This document shows positions 45,264 through 53,948 of a DNA stretch of 64,000 bases, one piece after another; positions within the stretch are counted from its first letter, which is position 1; each line of letters opens with the position of its first letter. Source of the DNA: Betaproteobacteria bacterium RIFCSPLOWO2_02_FULL_63_19 (GTDB taxonomy: Bacteria; Pseudomonadota; Gammaproteobacteria; Burkholderiales; SG8-39); the NCBI GenBank assembly GCA_001770415.1, contig MEQX01000055.1, positions 21,828-85,827 of the forward strand. Direction: 5' to 3'. Both the position numbers and the translations under genes were made by a program. Under the pieces are notes generated by a model, which made no database searches, was not told the origin of the DNA, and worked only from the letters and a program-made list of their open reading frames with translations.

Positions 45264-46499
45264 TTAGCGCCGGGCGCTGAACTTCTGCACCACCAGGCTG
45301 CCGACCATGTCGCCCTCCACGTTGACGGCGGTGCGGAACGTGTCGAGCAGGCGGTCCACGGGCAGCAGGATCGCGATAGCCTCCACCGGCAGCCCGACCG
45401 ATTGCAGAACGATCAGCATGGTCACCATGCCGGCGCTCGGAATGCCCGGCGCGCCTATCGCCCCGAGCATCGCAGTCAGAAACACGATCATCTGCTGCAT
45501 GACGTTGAGGTCGATGCCGGCCAGATTGGCGACAAACAATGCGGCCGCGGCTTCGTAGAGCGCGGTCCCGTCCATGTTCATGGTTGCGCCCAGCGGCAGC
45601 ACGAAACCGCCGACGCTGCGATTGACGTGCAGGTGCTGCTCCGCGCAGCGCATCGTCACCGGAAGTGTGGCCGAACTCGAACTGGTGGCAAATGCCATCA
45701 CCAGTGCTTCCCGCGCGCCGCGCCAGAAATGCAGCGGCGTCATTCCGGTAACCAGGTACAGGATGAGTGGCAGCACGACCACGCCGTGCAGCAGCGTCGT
45801 ACCGATGACGACCGCGATGAACTTTGTCATCGTTGCGAGCAGTGCGATGTCCTGAGTCGCGGCCAGTTTCAGCAGCAGCGCCATGATTCCGAGCGGCGCC
45901 AATCGCATGATCCAGCCGACGATGAGCAGCGTCAATTCGAGAAGTTCCTGCAGCAGCAGCAGCAGGTTCCTGTAACGTTCTCCGCCCACGACCAGTGCGA
46001 TTCCAAGAATCAGCGCGAACATCACGACCGACAGCACCTTGCCTTGCGCCAGTGCCGCCACCGGATTCTGGAACAAGCTGTGCAGAAAGTGGGCAAAAAA
46101 CTCCGACAGCGGCATTTGCCTCGCTTCGAACGCCCGCGTCGCGTCTGCGAACATCGCCAGCTGCATGCCCTCACCCGGTCGGAACAGGTTGGCGGCCGAC
46201 AACCCCAGCACGACCGCCAGTGCCATCGAAAGTGCGAAGAAGCCAAGCGTCGCCACCCATGTTCGGTGGATCTGATCGTGTGCGCGCAAATTGGCCACGC
46301 CCACCGAAATGGACGCGAACACCAGGGGAATCAGGACCATTTTCAGCAGATCGATGAACAGCGTGCCGATCAGACCGGCAACGTATAAGCTCTGTTGCGC
46401 GACGCTTGTATCCTTCCCCAGAACAGCCAGCGCGGCGCCCAGCGCGATGCCCAGAATCGCTGCCAGAAGTATTTGCGTATTCAGCGACCGCAGCTGCAT
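45264..46499 (-). CDS. Dicarboxylate/amino-acid:cation symporter (DAACS family)
   Basis: A 411-residue membrane symporter of the GltP/DctA type. Signature segments are FASSSSATLPVTMRCAEQHL (the serine-rich re-entrant loop is ATSSSSATLPVT), FVLPLGATMNMDGTALYEAA and GAIGAPGIPSAGMVTMLIVL, which are the substrate- and sodium-binding hairpins. The family moves glutamate, aspartate or C4-dicarboxylates; the exact substrate is unknown. It is convergent with tctB. No cofactor or regulator gene is linked. Confidence 0.92.
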   Translation of the reverse strand: MQLRSLNTQILLAAILGIALGAALAVLGKDTSVAQQSLYVAGLIGTLFIDLLKMVLIPLVFASISVGVANLRAHDQIHRTWVATLGFFALSMALAVVLGLSAANLFRPGEGMQLAMFADATRAFEARQMPLSEFFAHFLHSLFQNPVAALAQGKVLSVVMFALILGIALVVGGERYRNLLLLLQELLELTLLIVGWIMRLAPLGIMALLLKLAATQDIALLATMTKFIAVVIGTTLLHGVVVLPLILYLVTGMTPLHFWRGAREALVMAFATSSSSATLPVTMRCAEQHLHVNRSVGGFVLPLGATMNMDGTALYEAAAALFVANLAGIDLNVMQQMIVFLTAMLGAIGAPGIPSAGMVTMLIVLQSVGLPVEAIAILLPVDRLLDTFRTAVNVEGDMVGSLVVQKFSARR

Positions 46500-46665
46500 T
46501 TCCGCCTCCAGTACCGTTACGTACGGCGGACATCTTCGGCAGCGGAACCCGGTTCACGCGGAATTCCTACCCGAAGAGTCGTTGTCAAGTCAAGGGCATA
46601 CCTCCCCGTATACCCTGGTGCAACCCACCGCAAAATAATGCCTCTTGCAACGGGCCCGATAGCCG

Positions 46666-47958
46666 CTAGACCAACCCGTCCATCAGCATGACATCGACCG
46701 GGTCGCCGGCCTTGACGTTGCCCTGCTCGTGTCCGAGCACGACGAAGCAGTTGGCCTCGGACATCGATCGCAGTATGCCCGAGCCCTGCGCGCCAGTAAG
46801 CCGCACGGTCCACTCGCCGTTCCTGTGCTCCAGGATTCCGCGCTGATATTCGGTGCGGCCTGGTCGTTTGCGCAGGTCCATTTGTGCTTTCACCGGGAAC
46901 AGCGGCGGTTCGGTGTCTGCACGTCCCATCATGAACAACAGCGCGCTGCGCACGAAGTGGTAGAACGTGACCATCACCGCAACCGGGTTGCCGGGCAGTC
47001 CGAACAGGTACGCGTTGTTTCCGTCGGCCTGGATGCGTCCGAAGGCCATCGGCCGGCCCGGCCGCATGGCGATTTTCCAGAACACTACTTCACCCAGTTT
47101 CGCCATCATCTGTTTGGTGTAGTCGGCTTCACCCACCGACACGCCCCCGGAGGTGATCACTGCGTCGGCAAGCTGCGCGGCTTTCCTGAAGGCGGCTTCC
47201 AGCAGCACCGGATCGTCGCGCACCACACCCATGTCGATGATTTCGCATCCAAGCCGCGTAAGCACTCCGTGCAGCGTGTACCGGTTGCTGTCGTAGACCT
47301 CGCCGGCTCCCAGTTGCTCGCCCGCCGGGCGACCGCCGTCGTCAATCGAGCGCAGCTCGTCGCCGGTCGAAAAGAACGCCACGCGCAGGCGGCGGCGCAC
47401 GCTGACTTCGGCGATTCCCAGCGAGGCGATCATTCCGAGTTCCGCGGGGCGGATCAGAGTGCCCGCCCGGAGCGCGGAGCCTCCCTTGCGCAGGTCTTCG
47501 CCGGCGAGGCGCCGATTCTGGCCGTGCTCTTGACCGGGCGGTATGGTTATGTGCCCGCCCTCGGCTGCGGTGACTTCCTGAATGACCACCGTGTCGGTGC
47601 CTCGGGGCATGACTGCGCCGGTCATGATGCGTACGCACTGGCCTGCGCCGACCTCTGCGTTGAATTCCTTGCCCGCCAGCGCGACGCCGATCTCCAGCAA
47701 CGCAACCGGCTTGTCCGAGGCAAGATCGGCTGCGCGTACCGCATAGCCGTCCATCGCCGAATTGTCGTGCGCGGGGACGTTGATCGGCGAGACGATGTCC
47801 TCGGCGAGCACGCGGTCGAGCGAGGAGCGCAGGGAGAGCGTTTCGACGCCGGAGATGGGCGTGACAAAAGAGCGGATGACCTCTTTCGCGCGCGCCACCG
47901 GCAACGCGTCCGGATCGTAGTCGCTGATACAGCTGATGATGTCGGCGAGCGTGCTCAT
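46666..47958 (-). CDS. moeA: Molybdopterin molybdotransferase MoeA (copy 1)
   Basis: A 430-residue MoeA, which inserts molybdate (or tungstate) into adenylylated molybdopterin. Conserved parts are [70 protein letters not shown], and FGLPGNPVAVMVTFYHFVRS. Its stop is TAG at 46666-46668 and its ATG overlaps the mobA stop by four bases. A second moeA lies at 58174, raising the possibility of separate Mo and W forms. Confidence 0.94.
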   Translation of the reverse strand: MSTLADIISCISDYDPDALPVARAKEVIRSFVTPISGVETLSLRSSLDRVLAEDIVSPINVPAHDNSAMDGYAVRAADLASDKPVALLEIGVALAGKEFNAEVGAGQCVRIMTGAVMPRGTDTVVIQEVTAAEGGHITIPPGQEHGQNRRLAGEDLRKGGSALRAGTLIRPAELGMIASLGIAEVSVRRRLRVAFFSTGDELRSIDDGGRPAGEQLGAGEVYDSNRYTLHGVLTRLGCEIIDMGVVRDDPVLLEAAFRKAAQLADAVITSGGVSVGEADYTKQMMAKLGEVVFWKIAMRPGRPMAFGRIQADGNNAYLFGLPGNPVAVMVTFYHFVRSALLFMMGRADTEPPLFPVKAQMDLRKRPGRTEYQRGILEHRNGEWTVRLTGAQGSGILRSMSEANCFVVLGHEQGNVKAGDPVDVMLMDGLV

Positions 47959-48536
47959 GCCGCGGCTTCGAACGCCTTCAACTCATCGCTGGTGTTGATG
48001 TTGGAAAAGGCATGCTCCTGACCGTCGAACGCGACTTCTGCGACCCGCAGCCGGTCGTACCAGGCGCAGACCGTGCGGCCGCCTCCCTCGAGAAAACTCG
48101 TGAGCTGAGGCAATAGCGCGGTTCGGGCAAGCGCGAACACCTGATGCGACTGCGAACCGGTCGTCGCCATTGCAAGGTCCGATTGCTGCGCATCCAGCGC
48201 GCCGTACAGGCGCTCGGCGAGGTCCAGAGGCAGAAAGGGGGAATCGCAGGGCACCATCAGCACGAAAGGCTGATGCGCAGCCTTCATTCCTGCCTGCAAT
48301 CCGGCGAGCGGACCCGCGAAGTCGCGGATGTTGTCGCTGACCACCGGATAGCCGAATTCCCGGTAGCTTTCCAGGTTCTGATTCGCGTTGATCAGCAGTT
48401 CGCCGACCTGCGGTGCGAAGCGCTCGATGACCCAGGCCACCATCGGCCGCCCGCGCAGCCGCGCGAGGCCCTTGTCCACGCCGCCCATGCGGCGACCTTG
48501 GCCGCCGGCAAGCACCAGGCCGGTGATCTCCCGCAT
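47955..48536 (-). CDS. mobA: Molybdenum cofactor guanylyltransferase MobA
   Basis: A 193-residue nucleotidyltransferase that joins GMP to Moco to form the bis-MGD used by DMSO-reductase family enzymes such as formate dehydrogenases. The N-terminal motif is LVLAGGQGRRMGGVDKGLA, then PRLRGRPMV-like loop (ARLRGRPMVAWV), the DNIRDFAGPLAGLQAGMKAA segment, and MVPCDSPFLP for metal binding. ATG 48536 overlaps the fdhD stop (TGATG). Its stop overlaps the start of moeA. Confidence 0.93.
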   Translation of the reverse strand: MREITGLVLAGGQGRRMGGVDKGLARLRGRPMVAWVIERFAPQVGELLINANQNLESYREFGYPVVSDNIRDFAGPLAGLQAGMKAAHQPFVLMVPCDSPFLPLDLAERLYGALDAQQSDLAMATTGSQSHQVFALARTALLPQLTSFLEGGGRTVCAWYDRLRVAEVAFDGQEHAFSNINTSDELKAFEAAA

Positions 48537-49384
48537 CAGGCGACCATCGTGGGTAACTCGGTCTTCACGAACCGGCGCCTGCCGGTGAACAGCAGGTAGT
48601 GCCTGTTTACTGCGCGGCCGATCATGGTTATGCCGATGCGGCTTGCAATCTCGTGACCCATCTTGGTGAGGCCGGAGCGCGAGACGAGAAACGGGATTTG
48701 CATCTGTGCTGCTTTGATCACCATCTCGGAGGTGAGCCGTCCGGTGGTGTAGAAGACCATGTTCGAGCCGTCCACCTCGTCGAGCCACATCTGGCCGGCG
48801 ATGGCATCCACCGCGTTGTGCCTGCCGACATCCTCGACGAAATAGACGATCTGCGACCCGCCCTGCGCCGCCGCGGTCGCAAGTGCGCAGCCATGCACTG
48901 CGCCGGCCGCCTTGTAGGTCGTTTCGCGGCGCCGCACCGCTTCGAGCAAACCGTAAAGCGCCTCCTCGGTGAGTGAGACGTCTTCGCGCAGCGCGATCGA
49001 GTCAATTTCCTCCATCAGGTCGCCGAATACCGTTCCCTGGCCGCATCCGGTGGTTACCGTGCGCTTGCCCATACGCGCGCGCGTCTTCTTATCCATGCGA
49101 CGCCTACGGGTCGTCACGGCCACGGAATCGGTCTCCCAGTCCACCTGCACCGCAGCGATATCTTCGATGCGCTTTACCAGGCGCTGATTGCGCAGATAGC
49201 CGAGCGCGAGCGCTTCGGGCGCCTGGCCCAGGGTCATCAGGGTCACGACTTCTCGCTTGTCCAGGTACAGCGTCAGCGGACGCTCGCCCGCGATCGGCGT
49301 GGCCAGGGACTCGCCGCGTTCATTGATCGCCTCGACCTCGAACGTGAGTGGAAGCGAGGCATGGGTGATTTCGGGCCGGCTCAC
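48536..49384 (-). CDS. fdhD: Formate dehydrogenase accessory sulfurtransferase FdhD
   Basis: A 282-residue protein that carries sulfur from a cysteine desulfurase to Mo- or W-bisPGD for formate dehydrogenase. It has the family segments GYLRNQRLVKRIEDI, CALATAAAQGGSQIVYFVED, VGRHNAVDAIAGQM and SRSGLTKMGHEIASRIGI. The loop that holds CxxC in E. coli reads TTGCGQGTVFG, so only one cysteine (Cys114) remains. This single-Cys variant exists in other lineages, to my knowledge. It is coupled to mobA. Confidence 0.92.
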   Translation of the reverse strand: MSRPEITHASLPLTFEVEAINERGESLATPIAGERPLTLYLDKREVVTLMTLGQAPEALALGYLRNQRLVKRIEDIAAVQVDWETDSVAVTTRRRRMDKKTRARMGKRTVTTGCGQGTVFGDLMEEIDSIALREDVSLTEEALYGLLEAVRRRETTYKAAGAVHGCALATAAAQGGSQIVYFVEDVGRHNAVDAIAGQMWLDEVDGSNMVFYTTGRLTSEMVIKAAQMQIPFLVSRSGLTKMGHEIASRIGITMIGRAVNRHYLLFTGRRRFVKTELPTMVA

Positions 49385-49453
49385 CTGCGCTCCGAATTCG
49401 GGTACCGCTTACTGTCCCCGATGCTTCTCCAGTATCGCCGACGGTACACTCGC

Positions 49454-50536
49454 CTAGCCCCCGATGTAGGACATTTCCACCTTGCGCAACGACGCGGTTT
49501 CCGCGGTGCGGATCTCCGAGTAACGGTCCGCGCGCAGGTTCCAGATGGAGCCGATTGCCCCCGCAAGGTCTGCGTCGGAGGCGCCGGCGCGCACCAGCGC
49601 CCGCAGGTCGTAGCCCTGAGTTGCGAACAGGCAGGTATAGAGCAACCCGTCGGTAGACAGGCGCACACGCGTGCAGTCACGGCAAAACGCTTGCGTCACC
49701 GACGAAATCACGCCGATTTCGCCCTCGCCGTCGCGGTAACGCCAGCGCTGCGCAACTTCTCCCCGGTAATTCGGATCGACCGGCTGCAGCGGAAATTCCG
49801 CGTCGATTTTGCTGATCACCTCCGCCGATGGCATGACCGATTCCATGCGCCAGCCGTTGGTTGCGCCCACGTCCATGAACTCGATGAATCGCACGATGTG
49901 TCCGCTTCCCTTGAAGTGGCGCGCCATCGGGACAACCGAGTCTTCGTTGACGCCTCGCTTGACGACCACGTTGATCTTGATGGGTCCGAGTCCGGCCGCC
50001 GCTGCCGCGTCGATGCCTTCGAGGACTTTCGAAACGGAAAAGTCGACATCGTTCATCGCGCGGAACACCCGGTCGTCGAGCGAATCAAGGCTTACCGTGA
50101 TTCGCTTCAGGCCCGCGGCCCTGAGCGCGGACGCTTTCTTTGCCAGGATCGAACCATTGGTGGTCAGCGTCAGGTCCAGTCCAGGTATCTGCGCGATCAT
50201 CGCGATAAGCCGGTCAAGATCCTTTCTCAGCAGCGGTTCCCCACCGGTGAGCCGCACCTTTTCCAGCCCATGGCGCTTGAACGCGCGCACCAGCCGCGTG
50301 ATTTCCTCGAAACTCAGCAATTCGCTGCGTGCCAGGAATTTGTGGTCCGGCCCGAATACCTCTTTCGGCATGCAGTAGATGCAGCGGAAGTTACACCGGT
50401 CGGTCACGGAGACGCGCAGGTCTCGGATTTGCCGGCCCAACCTGTCGCGGATGGTGCCGGGTTCGCCCGATGACCCTGACTGGGGCAGGGCTTTCGCGTT
50501 GCGCCCGTCGGCGATGGCGATGATTCGATCGGTCAT
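49454..50536 (-). CDS. moaA: GTP 3',8-cyclase MoaA
   Basis: A 360-residue radical SAM enzyme, first step of molybdopterin synthesis from GTP. The N-terminal [4Fe-4S] site is [10 protein letters not shown] (CxxxCxxC), and the C-terminal cluster is [20 protein letters not shown] (CxxCx13C). It ends SYIGG, the conserved GG tail. The first ~30 residues form a variable extension ([20 protein letters not shown]). It leads the minus-strand arm with a 69-base gap to fdhD and diverges from the ModE-type regulator. Confidence 0.95.
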   Translation of the reverse strand: MTDRIIAIADGRNAKALPQSGSSGEPGTIRDRLGRQIRDLRVSVTDRCNFRCIYCMPKEVFGPDHKFLARSELLSFEEITRLVRAFKRHGLEKVRLTGGEPLLRKDLDRLIAMIAQIPGLDLTLTTNGSILAKKASALRAAGLKRITVSLDSLDDRVFRAMNDVDFSVSKVLEGIDAAAAAGLGPIKINVVVKRGVNEDSVVPMARHFKGSGHIVRFIEFMDVGATNGWRMESVMPSAEVISKIDAEFPLQPVDPNYRGEVAQRWRYRDGEGEIGVISSVTQAFCRDCTRVRLSTDGLLYTCLFATQGYDLRALVRAGASDADLAGAIGSIWNLRADRYSEIRTAETASLRKVEMSYIGG

Positions 50537-50883
50537 GCTCTAAATTATGCGCAATTTGACTAATATGGGTACGCGGCAGTAACCCTGTGCCCGTCCAGGA
50601 ATTCCGGTCCGACTCGCGCTCCGGATTTCACGCGCCACGGCGCGTCGCGCATGATACGACATCGGGCCTTGCGATGAAGTATAGCGTCAATCATGCTGCA
50701 GCCCCGACTTTGCGCCACTGCAGCAATGTGGAGATGACGCGACTGCAACGTTCGTGGTTCGACTTCGCAGCGCATGATCGTCGAGTACGCATGTTGAACA
50801 TGCTCCGCTTGCCAACGCTCGACTATACTGATGCCTCGCCAAACACGATAAGCGCGGTTTGGGCCGCTAAGCTTAGTCAGATC
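50537..50883. other. Divergent regulatory gap between moaA and the ModE-type regulator
   Basis: 347 bases. Open sequence upstream of the regulator does not resemble protein of the family. A TATACT lies at 50824-50829 on the plus strand without a properly spaced -35. No Moco riboswitch-like pattern was recognised by eye. Confidence 0.45.
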
Positions 50884-51240
50884 ATGCCACGACTGGTTCC
50901 CAAGATACGCATTCTGGTGGGCGCTGTTATCGCGATCGGTCCGGGGAAGGCCAATCTGCTGCAGGCTATCGAGGAGCACGGTTCCATCTCCGCGGCAGCC
51001 CGCGGAATGGGGATGTCCTATCGGCGCGCGTGGCTGCTGGTGGAGAGCGCGAACAGCGCTTTCAGGTGCCCGCTGGTCGAAACGCTGACCGGTGGAGACG
51101 GCGGCGGCGGGGCGCGGCTGACGGATACAGGAAAGGAAGTCCTGCGCCGCTATCGCGCCATGGAAGCCAAAGCGGCGCGCTCGGTGGCGGTCGATCTGCG
51201 CGGTTTTTCCAAGCTGCTGCGACGCGCCTCCCGCCGCTGA
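50884..51240 (+). CDS. ModE-type N-terminal winged-helix regulator (no MOP domain)
   Basis: A 118-residue regulator consisting of the LysR-like winged helix of ModE: ANLLQAIEEHGSISAAARGM, then GMSYRRAWLLVESANSAF and the GGARLTDTGKEVLRRYRAME wing. The C-terminal molybdate-binding (MOP/TOBE) domains of full ModE are absent. It may act as an Mo-independent repressor, or sense the oxyanion through another protein. It lies 88 bases upstream of modA, whose start carries a ModE-like box. ATG 50884 begins the conserved part; no clear Shine-Dalgarno. Confidence 0.8.
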   Translation: MPRLVPKIRILVGAVIAIGPGKANLLQAIEEHGSISAAARGMGMSYRRAWLLVESANSAFRCPLVETLTGGDGGGGARLTDTGKEVLRRYRAMEAKAARSVAVDLRGFSKLLRRASRR

Positions 51241-51285
51241 CGCCCGGTTTCTCCTCCGCGGGCGGTACAAACGACAGCCGGACTT

Positions 51286-51313
51286 TTGCATTAGAATTGC
51301 GCAGCGTTATATT
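51286..51313 (+). promoter_or_regulatory. Possible modABC promoter
   Basis: TTGCAT (51286-51291) and TATATT (51308-51313) are 16 bases apart. The -10 would overlap the ModE-like box, giving a simple repression geometry; the resulting leader would be very short. Confidence 0.4.
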
Positions 51314-51328
51314 CCATAGGATATACCG
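51305..51328 (+). promoter_or_regulatory. ModE-like operator at the modA start
   Basis: CGTTATAT (51305-51312) and ATATACCG (51321-51328) form an imperfect palindrome with eight bases between, ending one base before the modA ATG. It resembles the E. coli ModE consensus of CGNTATAT half sites. AGGA at 51317-51320 inside the box serves as the ribosome binding site. Confidence 0.65.
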
Positions 51329-52156
51329 ATGGCGCAGGTGACATCATCGATGCCGGTAGCGGTGCGGCTATCGCTCAGCGGTCTGATCGCGCTGCTCGGC
51401 GGGCTGCTTTTGCTTGCGCCCCGCCCGGGGCCCGTGCGTGCCGCCGAGGTACCGGTGGTGGCGGCAGCAGCGGACTTGCAATTCGCGCTTGCCGAGGTCG
51501 CCGAGGCGTTTTCCCGTGCGACCAGTCTTAGAGTGAGGCTTGCGCTGGGCTCCTCGGGTAACTTCACGCGCCAGATCATTCAGGGAGCCCCATTCGAGGT
51601 TTTCTTCTCCGCCGATGAGGGCTATGTACGCGAGCTCGCCGAGCGTTCGCTGACTGCGGATAACGGTCGCATCTATGCCATCGGCAGACTGGTGTTGTAC
51701 GCGCCCACGGGTTCCCCGGTGCAGGCCGACCCGGATATGGACGATCTTGCGGCAGCCGTGGCCGATGGCCGTCTGCGCAAGCTCGCCATCGCCAATCCCG
51801 ATCATGCGCCCTATGGACGCGCGGCCCGCGCCGCGCTGACGCGCAAAGGGCTTTGGGAGAAGCTACAGGGACGCCTTGTGTTCGGCGAGAACATCTCCCA
51901 GGCGGCACAGTTTGCGCTCTCCGGCACGGTCGAGGCAGGCGTAATCGCGCAATCGCTGGCAATTTCGGATCGGATGGCGCGCGCGGGCACTTTCGCCGTC
52001 CTGCACCCGAGCCTGTATCCGCCGCTGCGGCAGAAGATGGTCCTGTTGCGTGGTGCCGGTCAGACGGCGCGCCGGTTCTACGAATATGTGCAGAGCGAGC
52101 CCGCGCGCGCCGCGTTCGAGCGCTATGGGTTCGCCTTGCCAACGAAGGCAGACTAG
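51329..52156 (+). CDS. modA: Molybdate-binding periplasmic protein ModA
   Basis: A 275-residue binding protein. The signal peptide runs to about GPVRA, then AEVPVVAAAADLQFALAEVA begins the mature protein. Ligand-binding family segments include LGSSGNFTRQIIQGAPFEVF and FFSADEGYVREL, IANPDHAPYGRAA and ENISQAAQFALSGTVEAGVI. The ATG at 51329 follows the operator; MPVAVRL at 51350 is a possible alternative. modB starts two bases after the stop. Confidence 0.92.
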   Translation: MAQVTSSMPVAVRLSLSGLIALLGGLLLLAPRPGPVRAAEVPVVAAAADLQFALAEVAEAFSRATSLRVRLALGSSGNFTRQIIQGAPFEVFFSADEGYVRELAERSLTADNGRIYAIGRLVLYAPTGSPVQADPDMDDLAAAVADGRLRKLAIANPDHAPYGRAARAALTRKGLWEKLQGRLVFGENISQAAQFALSGTVEAGVIAQSLAISDRMARAGTFAVLHPSLYPPLRQKMVLLRGAGQTARRFYEYVQSEPARAAFERYGFALPTKAD

Positions 52157-52158
52157 CC

Positions 52159-52821
52159 GTGGACTGGATCGCGCTGCGGCTGTCTCTGGAACTTGCCGCG
52201 TGGACGGCTGCGGTGTTGCTGCCACTGGGCATGCTGATCGCGCGCGAACTGGCGTGGCGGCCTCGTGCAGGTCGGGCCTGGTTCGAGGCGATGGTCGCGT
52301 TGCCGCTGGTGCTGCCGCCGACGGTACTCGGGTACTACCTGCTCAGCATGTTCGGCGGCACCACCTGGATTGGACAGGCGTACCAGGCGCTCGTCGGCCG
52401 GCCGCTGGCATTCAGTTTTCAGGGTCTGCTGCTCGCGTCGGTCGTGTTCAACCTTCCTTTCGCGGTGCAGCCGATGCAGCGCGCGTTCGAGGCGATTCCT
52501 CGCGATGTGCGCGAAGCGGCATGGGTGAGCGGGCTGTCGCACTGGCGCACGTTCTGGCGGGTCGAATTGCCGCTCGCCTGGACCGGCGTTGTTTCCTCGA
52601 TGGTGCTCACCGTTGCACACACCGTAGGGGAATTTGGCGTGGTGTTGATGATGGGTGGCAACATTCCGGGACAGACGCGAACGATCTCGATCGCGATCTA
52701 CGACCGCGTGCAGGCGTTCGATGACCGCGCTGCGGCGCTCATGTCCGCGCTGCTGCTCGGGTTTTCGCTGGTCGCGATCGCCGTTGTCTATGGGCTCTCG
52801 GACCGCAGGGCGCGCGCATGA
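52159..52821 (+). CDS. modB: Molybdate ABC transporter permease ModB
   Basis: A 220-residue permease with five or six helices and the ABC EAA-like loop DVREAAWVSGLSHWRTFWRV. PLVLPPTVLGYYLLSMFGG and MVLTVAHTVGEFGVVLMMGG are family segments. The GTG at 52159, two bases after modA, gives the right length. The stop overlaps the modC start by four bases. Confidence 0.92.
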   Translation: MDWIALRLSLELAAWTAAVLLPLGMLIARELAWRPRAGRAWFEAMVALPLVLPPTVLGYYLLSMFGGTTWIGQAYQALVGRPLAFSFQGLLLASVVFNLPFAVQPMQRAFEAIPRDVREAAWVSGLSHWRTFWRVELPLAWTGVVSSMVLTVAHTVGEFGVVLMMGGNIPGQTRTISIAIYDRVQAFDDRAAALMSALLLGFSLVAIAVVYGLSDRRARA

Positions 52822-53948
52822 GCGAAGGCCTGTATGCCCGGTTCGAGCAGAGCGGACCGATTCCGCTGGCCACCGAGCTGCGGTGTGCGCCCGGAGAACT
52901 GGTTGCGCTCGTCGGTCCGTCGGGCAGCGGCAAGTCGACCATACTGCGTGGCATAGCCGGGCTGTACCGACCGCGTGCCGGTGAGGTGCGCTGCGCGGGT
53001 GAGACCTGGTTCGATGGCGTCGTCGATCTGTCCCCGCAGCGGCGACGCTGCGGCCTGGTGTTTCAAAACTATGCGCTGTTTCCACATCTCTCGGCGCTGG
53101 CCAACGTGACGCTGGCCGCCGGGCATGTGCCGCCGGGCGAGCGCGATACGCGCGGTCGGGAGTTGCTGGAGCTGGCGAACCTGGCCGGGCTGGAGGCGCG
53201 GCGGCCTGCGCAGCTCTCGGGCGGGCAGCAGCAGCGCGTGGCGCTCGCGAGGGCGCTTGCGCGCGATCCGCAGGTGCTGCTGCTCGATGAACCGTTCGCT
53301 GCCGTGGACCGCGTCACCCGGCGCAAGTTGCAGCGCGAACTCGCGTTGCTGCGCAAGCGCGTGCGCATCCCGATCGTTCTGGTCACGCATGACCTGGACG
53401 AAGCGCGCGTGCTCGGAGACAGCATGAGCATCCTGCATCATGGCCATACGCTGCAATGCGGGTCTCCGGTGGAGGTCATGACGCGACCGGCGAGCGCCGA
53501 GGTCGCGCGGCTGCTCGATCTGGGCAACCTGTTCGAGGGCGTGGTGCGGGAACACCGAGCCGAACGGAATCGCACGCTCATCGGCTGGGGCGACTACCAG
53601 CTCGAAGCGGTGCATGCACCACGCTTGAAACCGGGCGATCCGGTGAACTGGGTCATCGCCCCCGAATATGTCGTCCTGCACCGCCGCGACCGGCCGTCGC
53701 AGGGCGAGCGGGAGAATCCGGTATCCGGAGTGGTCCAGGACTGCGTTTCACTCGGCGAAACCACCAGCGTAAGCATCCGCATCGGTGGCCGGATCGGTGA
53801 GCAGCTTGCGATGAACATCGCCACGCATCACGCACGGCGCAACAAACTGGCCCCCGGCGAGTCGATCACAGTGACGCTGCTCGGCGAAGGCATACACCTC
53901 ATGCCCTGGGGCGGGCGGCACGCGCCGCCTGCAACCGATTCAGCGTGA
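52818..53948 (+). CDS. modC: Molybdate ABC transporter ATP-binding protein ModC
   Basis: A 376-residue ATPase. Walker A GPSGSGKSTILRGIAG, signature [18 protein letters not shown], Walker B VLLLDEPFAAVD and H-loop THDLDEA are complete. Residues about 235-376 form a regulatory region with a TOBE/MOP-like domain near the C-terminus (NPVSGVVQDCVSLGETTSVS), which in other ModC proteins senses molybdate. Its last nine bases overlap the convergent regulator gene. Confidence 0.92.
   Translation: MSEGLYARFEQSGPIPLATELRCAPGELVALVGPSGSGKSTILRGIAGLYRPRAGEVRCAGETWFDGVVDLSPQRRRCGLVFQNYALFPHLSALANVTLAAGHVPPGERDTRGRELLELANLAGLEARRPAQLSGGQQQRVALARALARDPQVLLLDEPFAAVDRVTRRKLQRELALLRKRVRIPIVLVTHDLDEARVLGDSMSILHHGHTLQCGSPVEVMTRPASAEVARLLDLGNLFEGVVREHRAERNRTLIGWGDYQLEAVHAPRLKPGDPVNWVIAPEYVVLHRRDRPSQGERENPVSGVVQDCVSLGETTSVSIRIGGRIGEQLAMNIATHHARRNKLAPGESITVTLLGEGIHLMPWGGRHAPPATDSA

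Noticed and set aside
50587-50883. 99-codon upstream extension of the ModE-type regulator
   Set aside because: The frame is open but the added sequence does not resemble the family; ATG 50884 gives the usual N-terminus.
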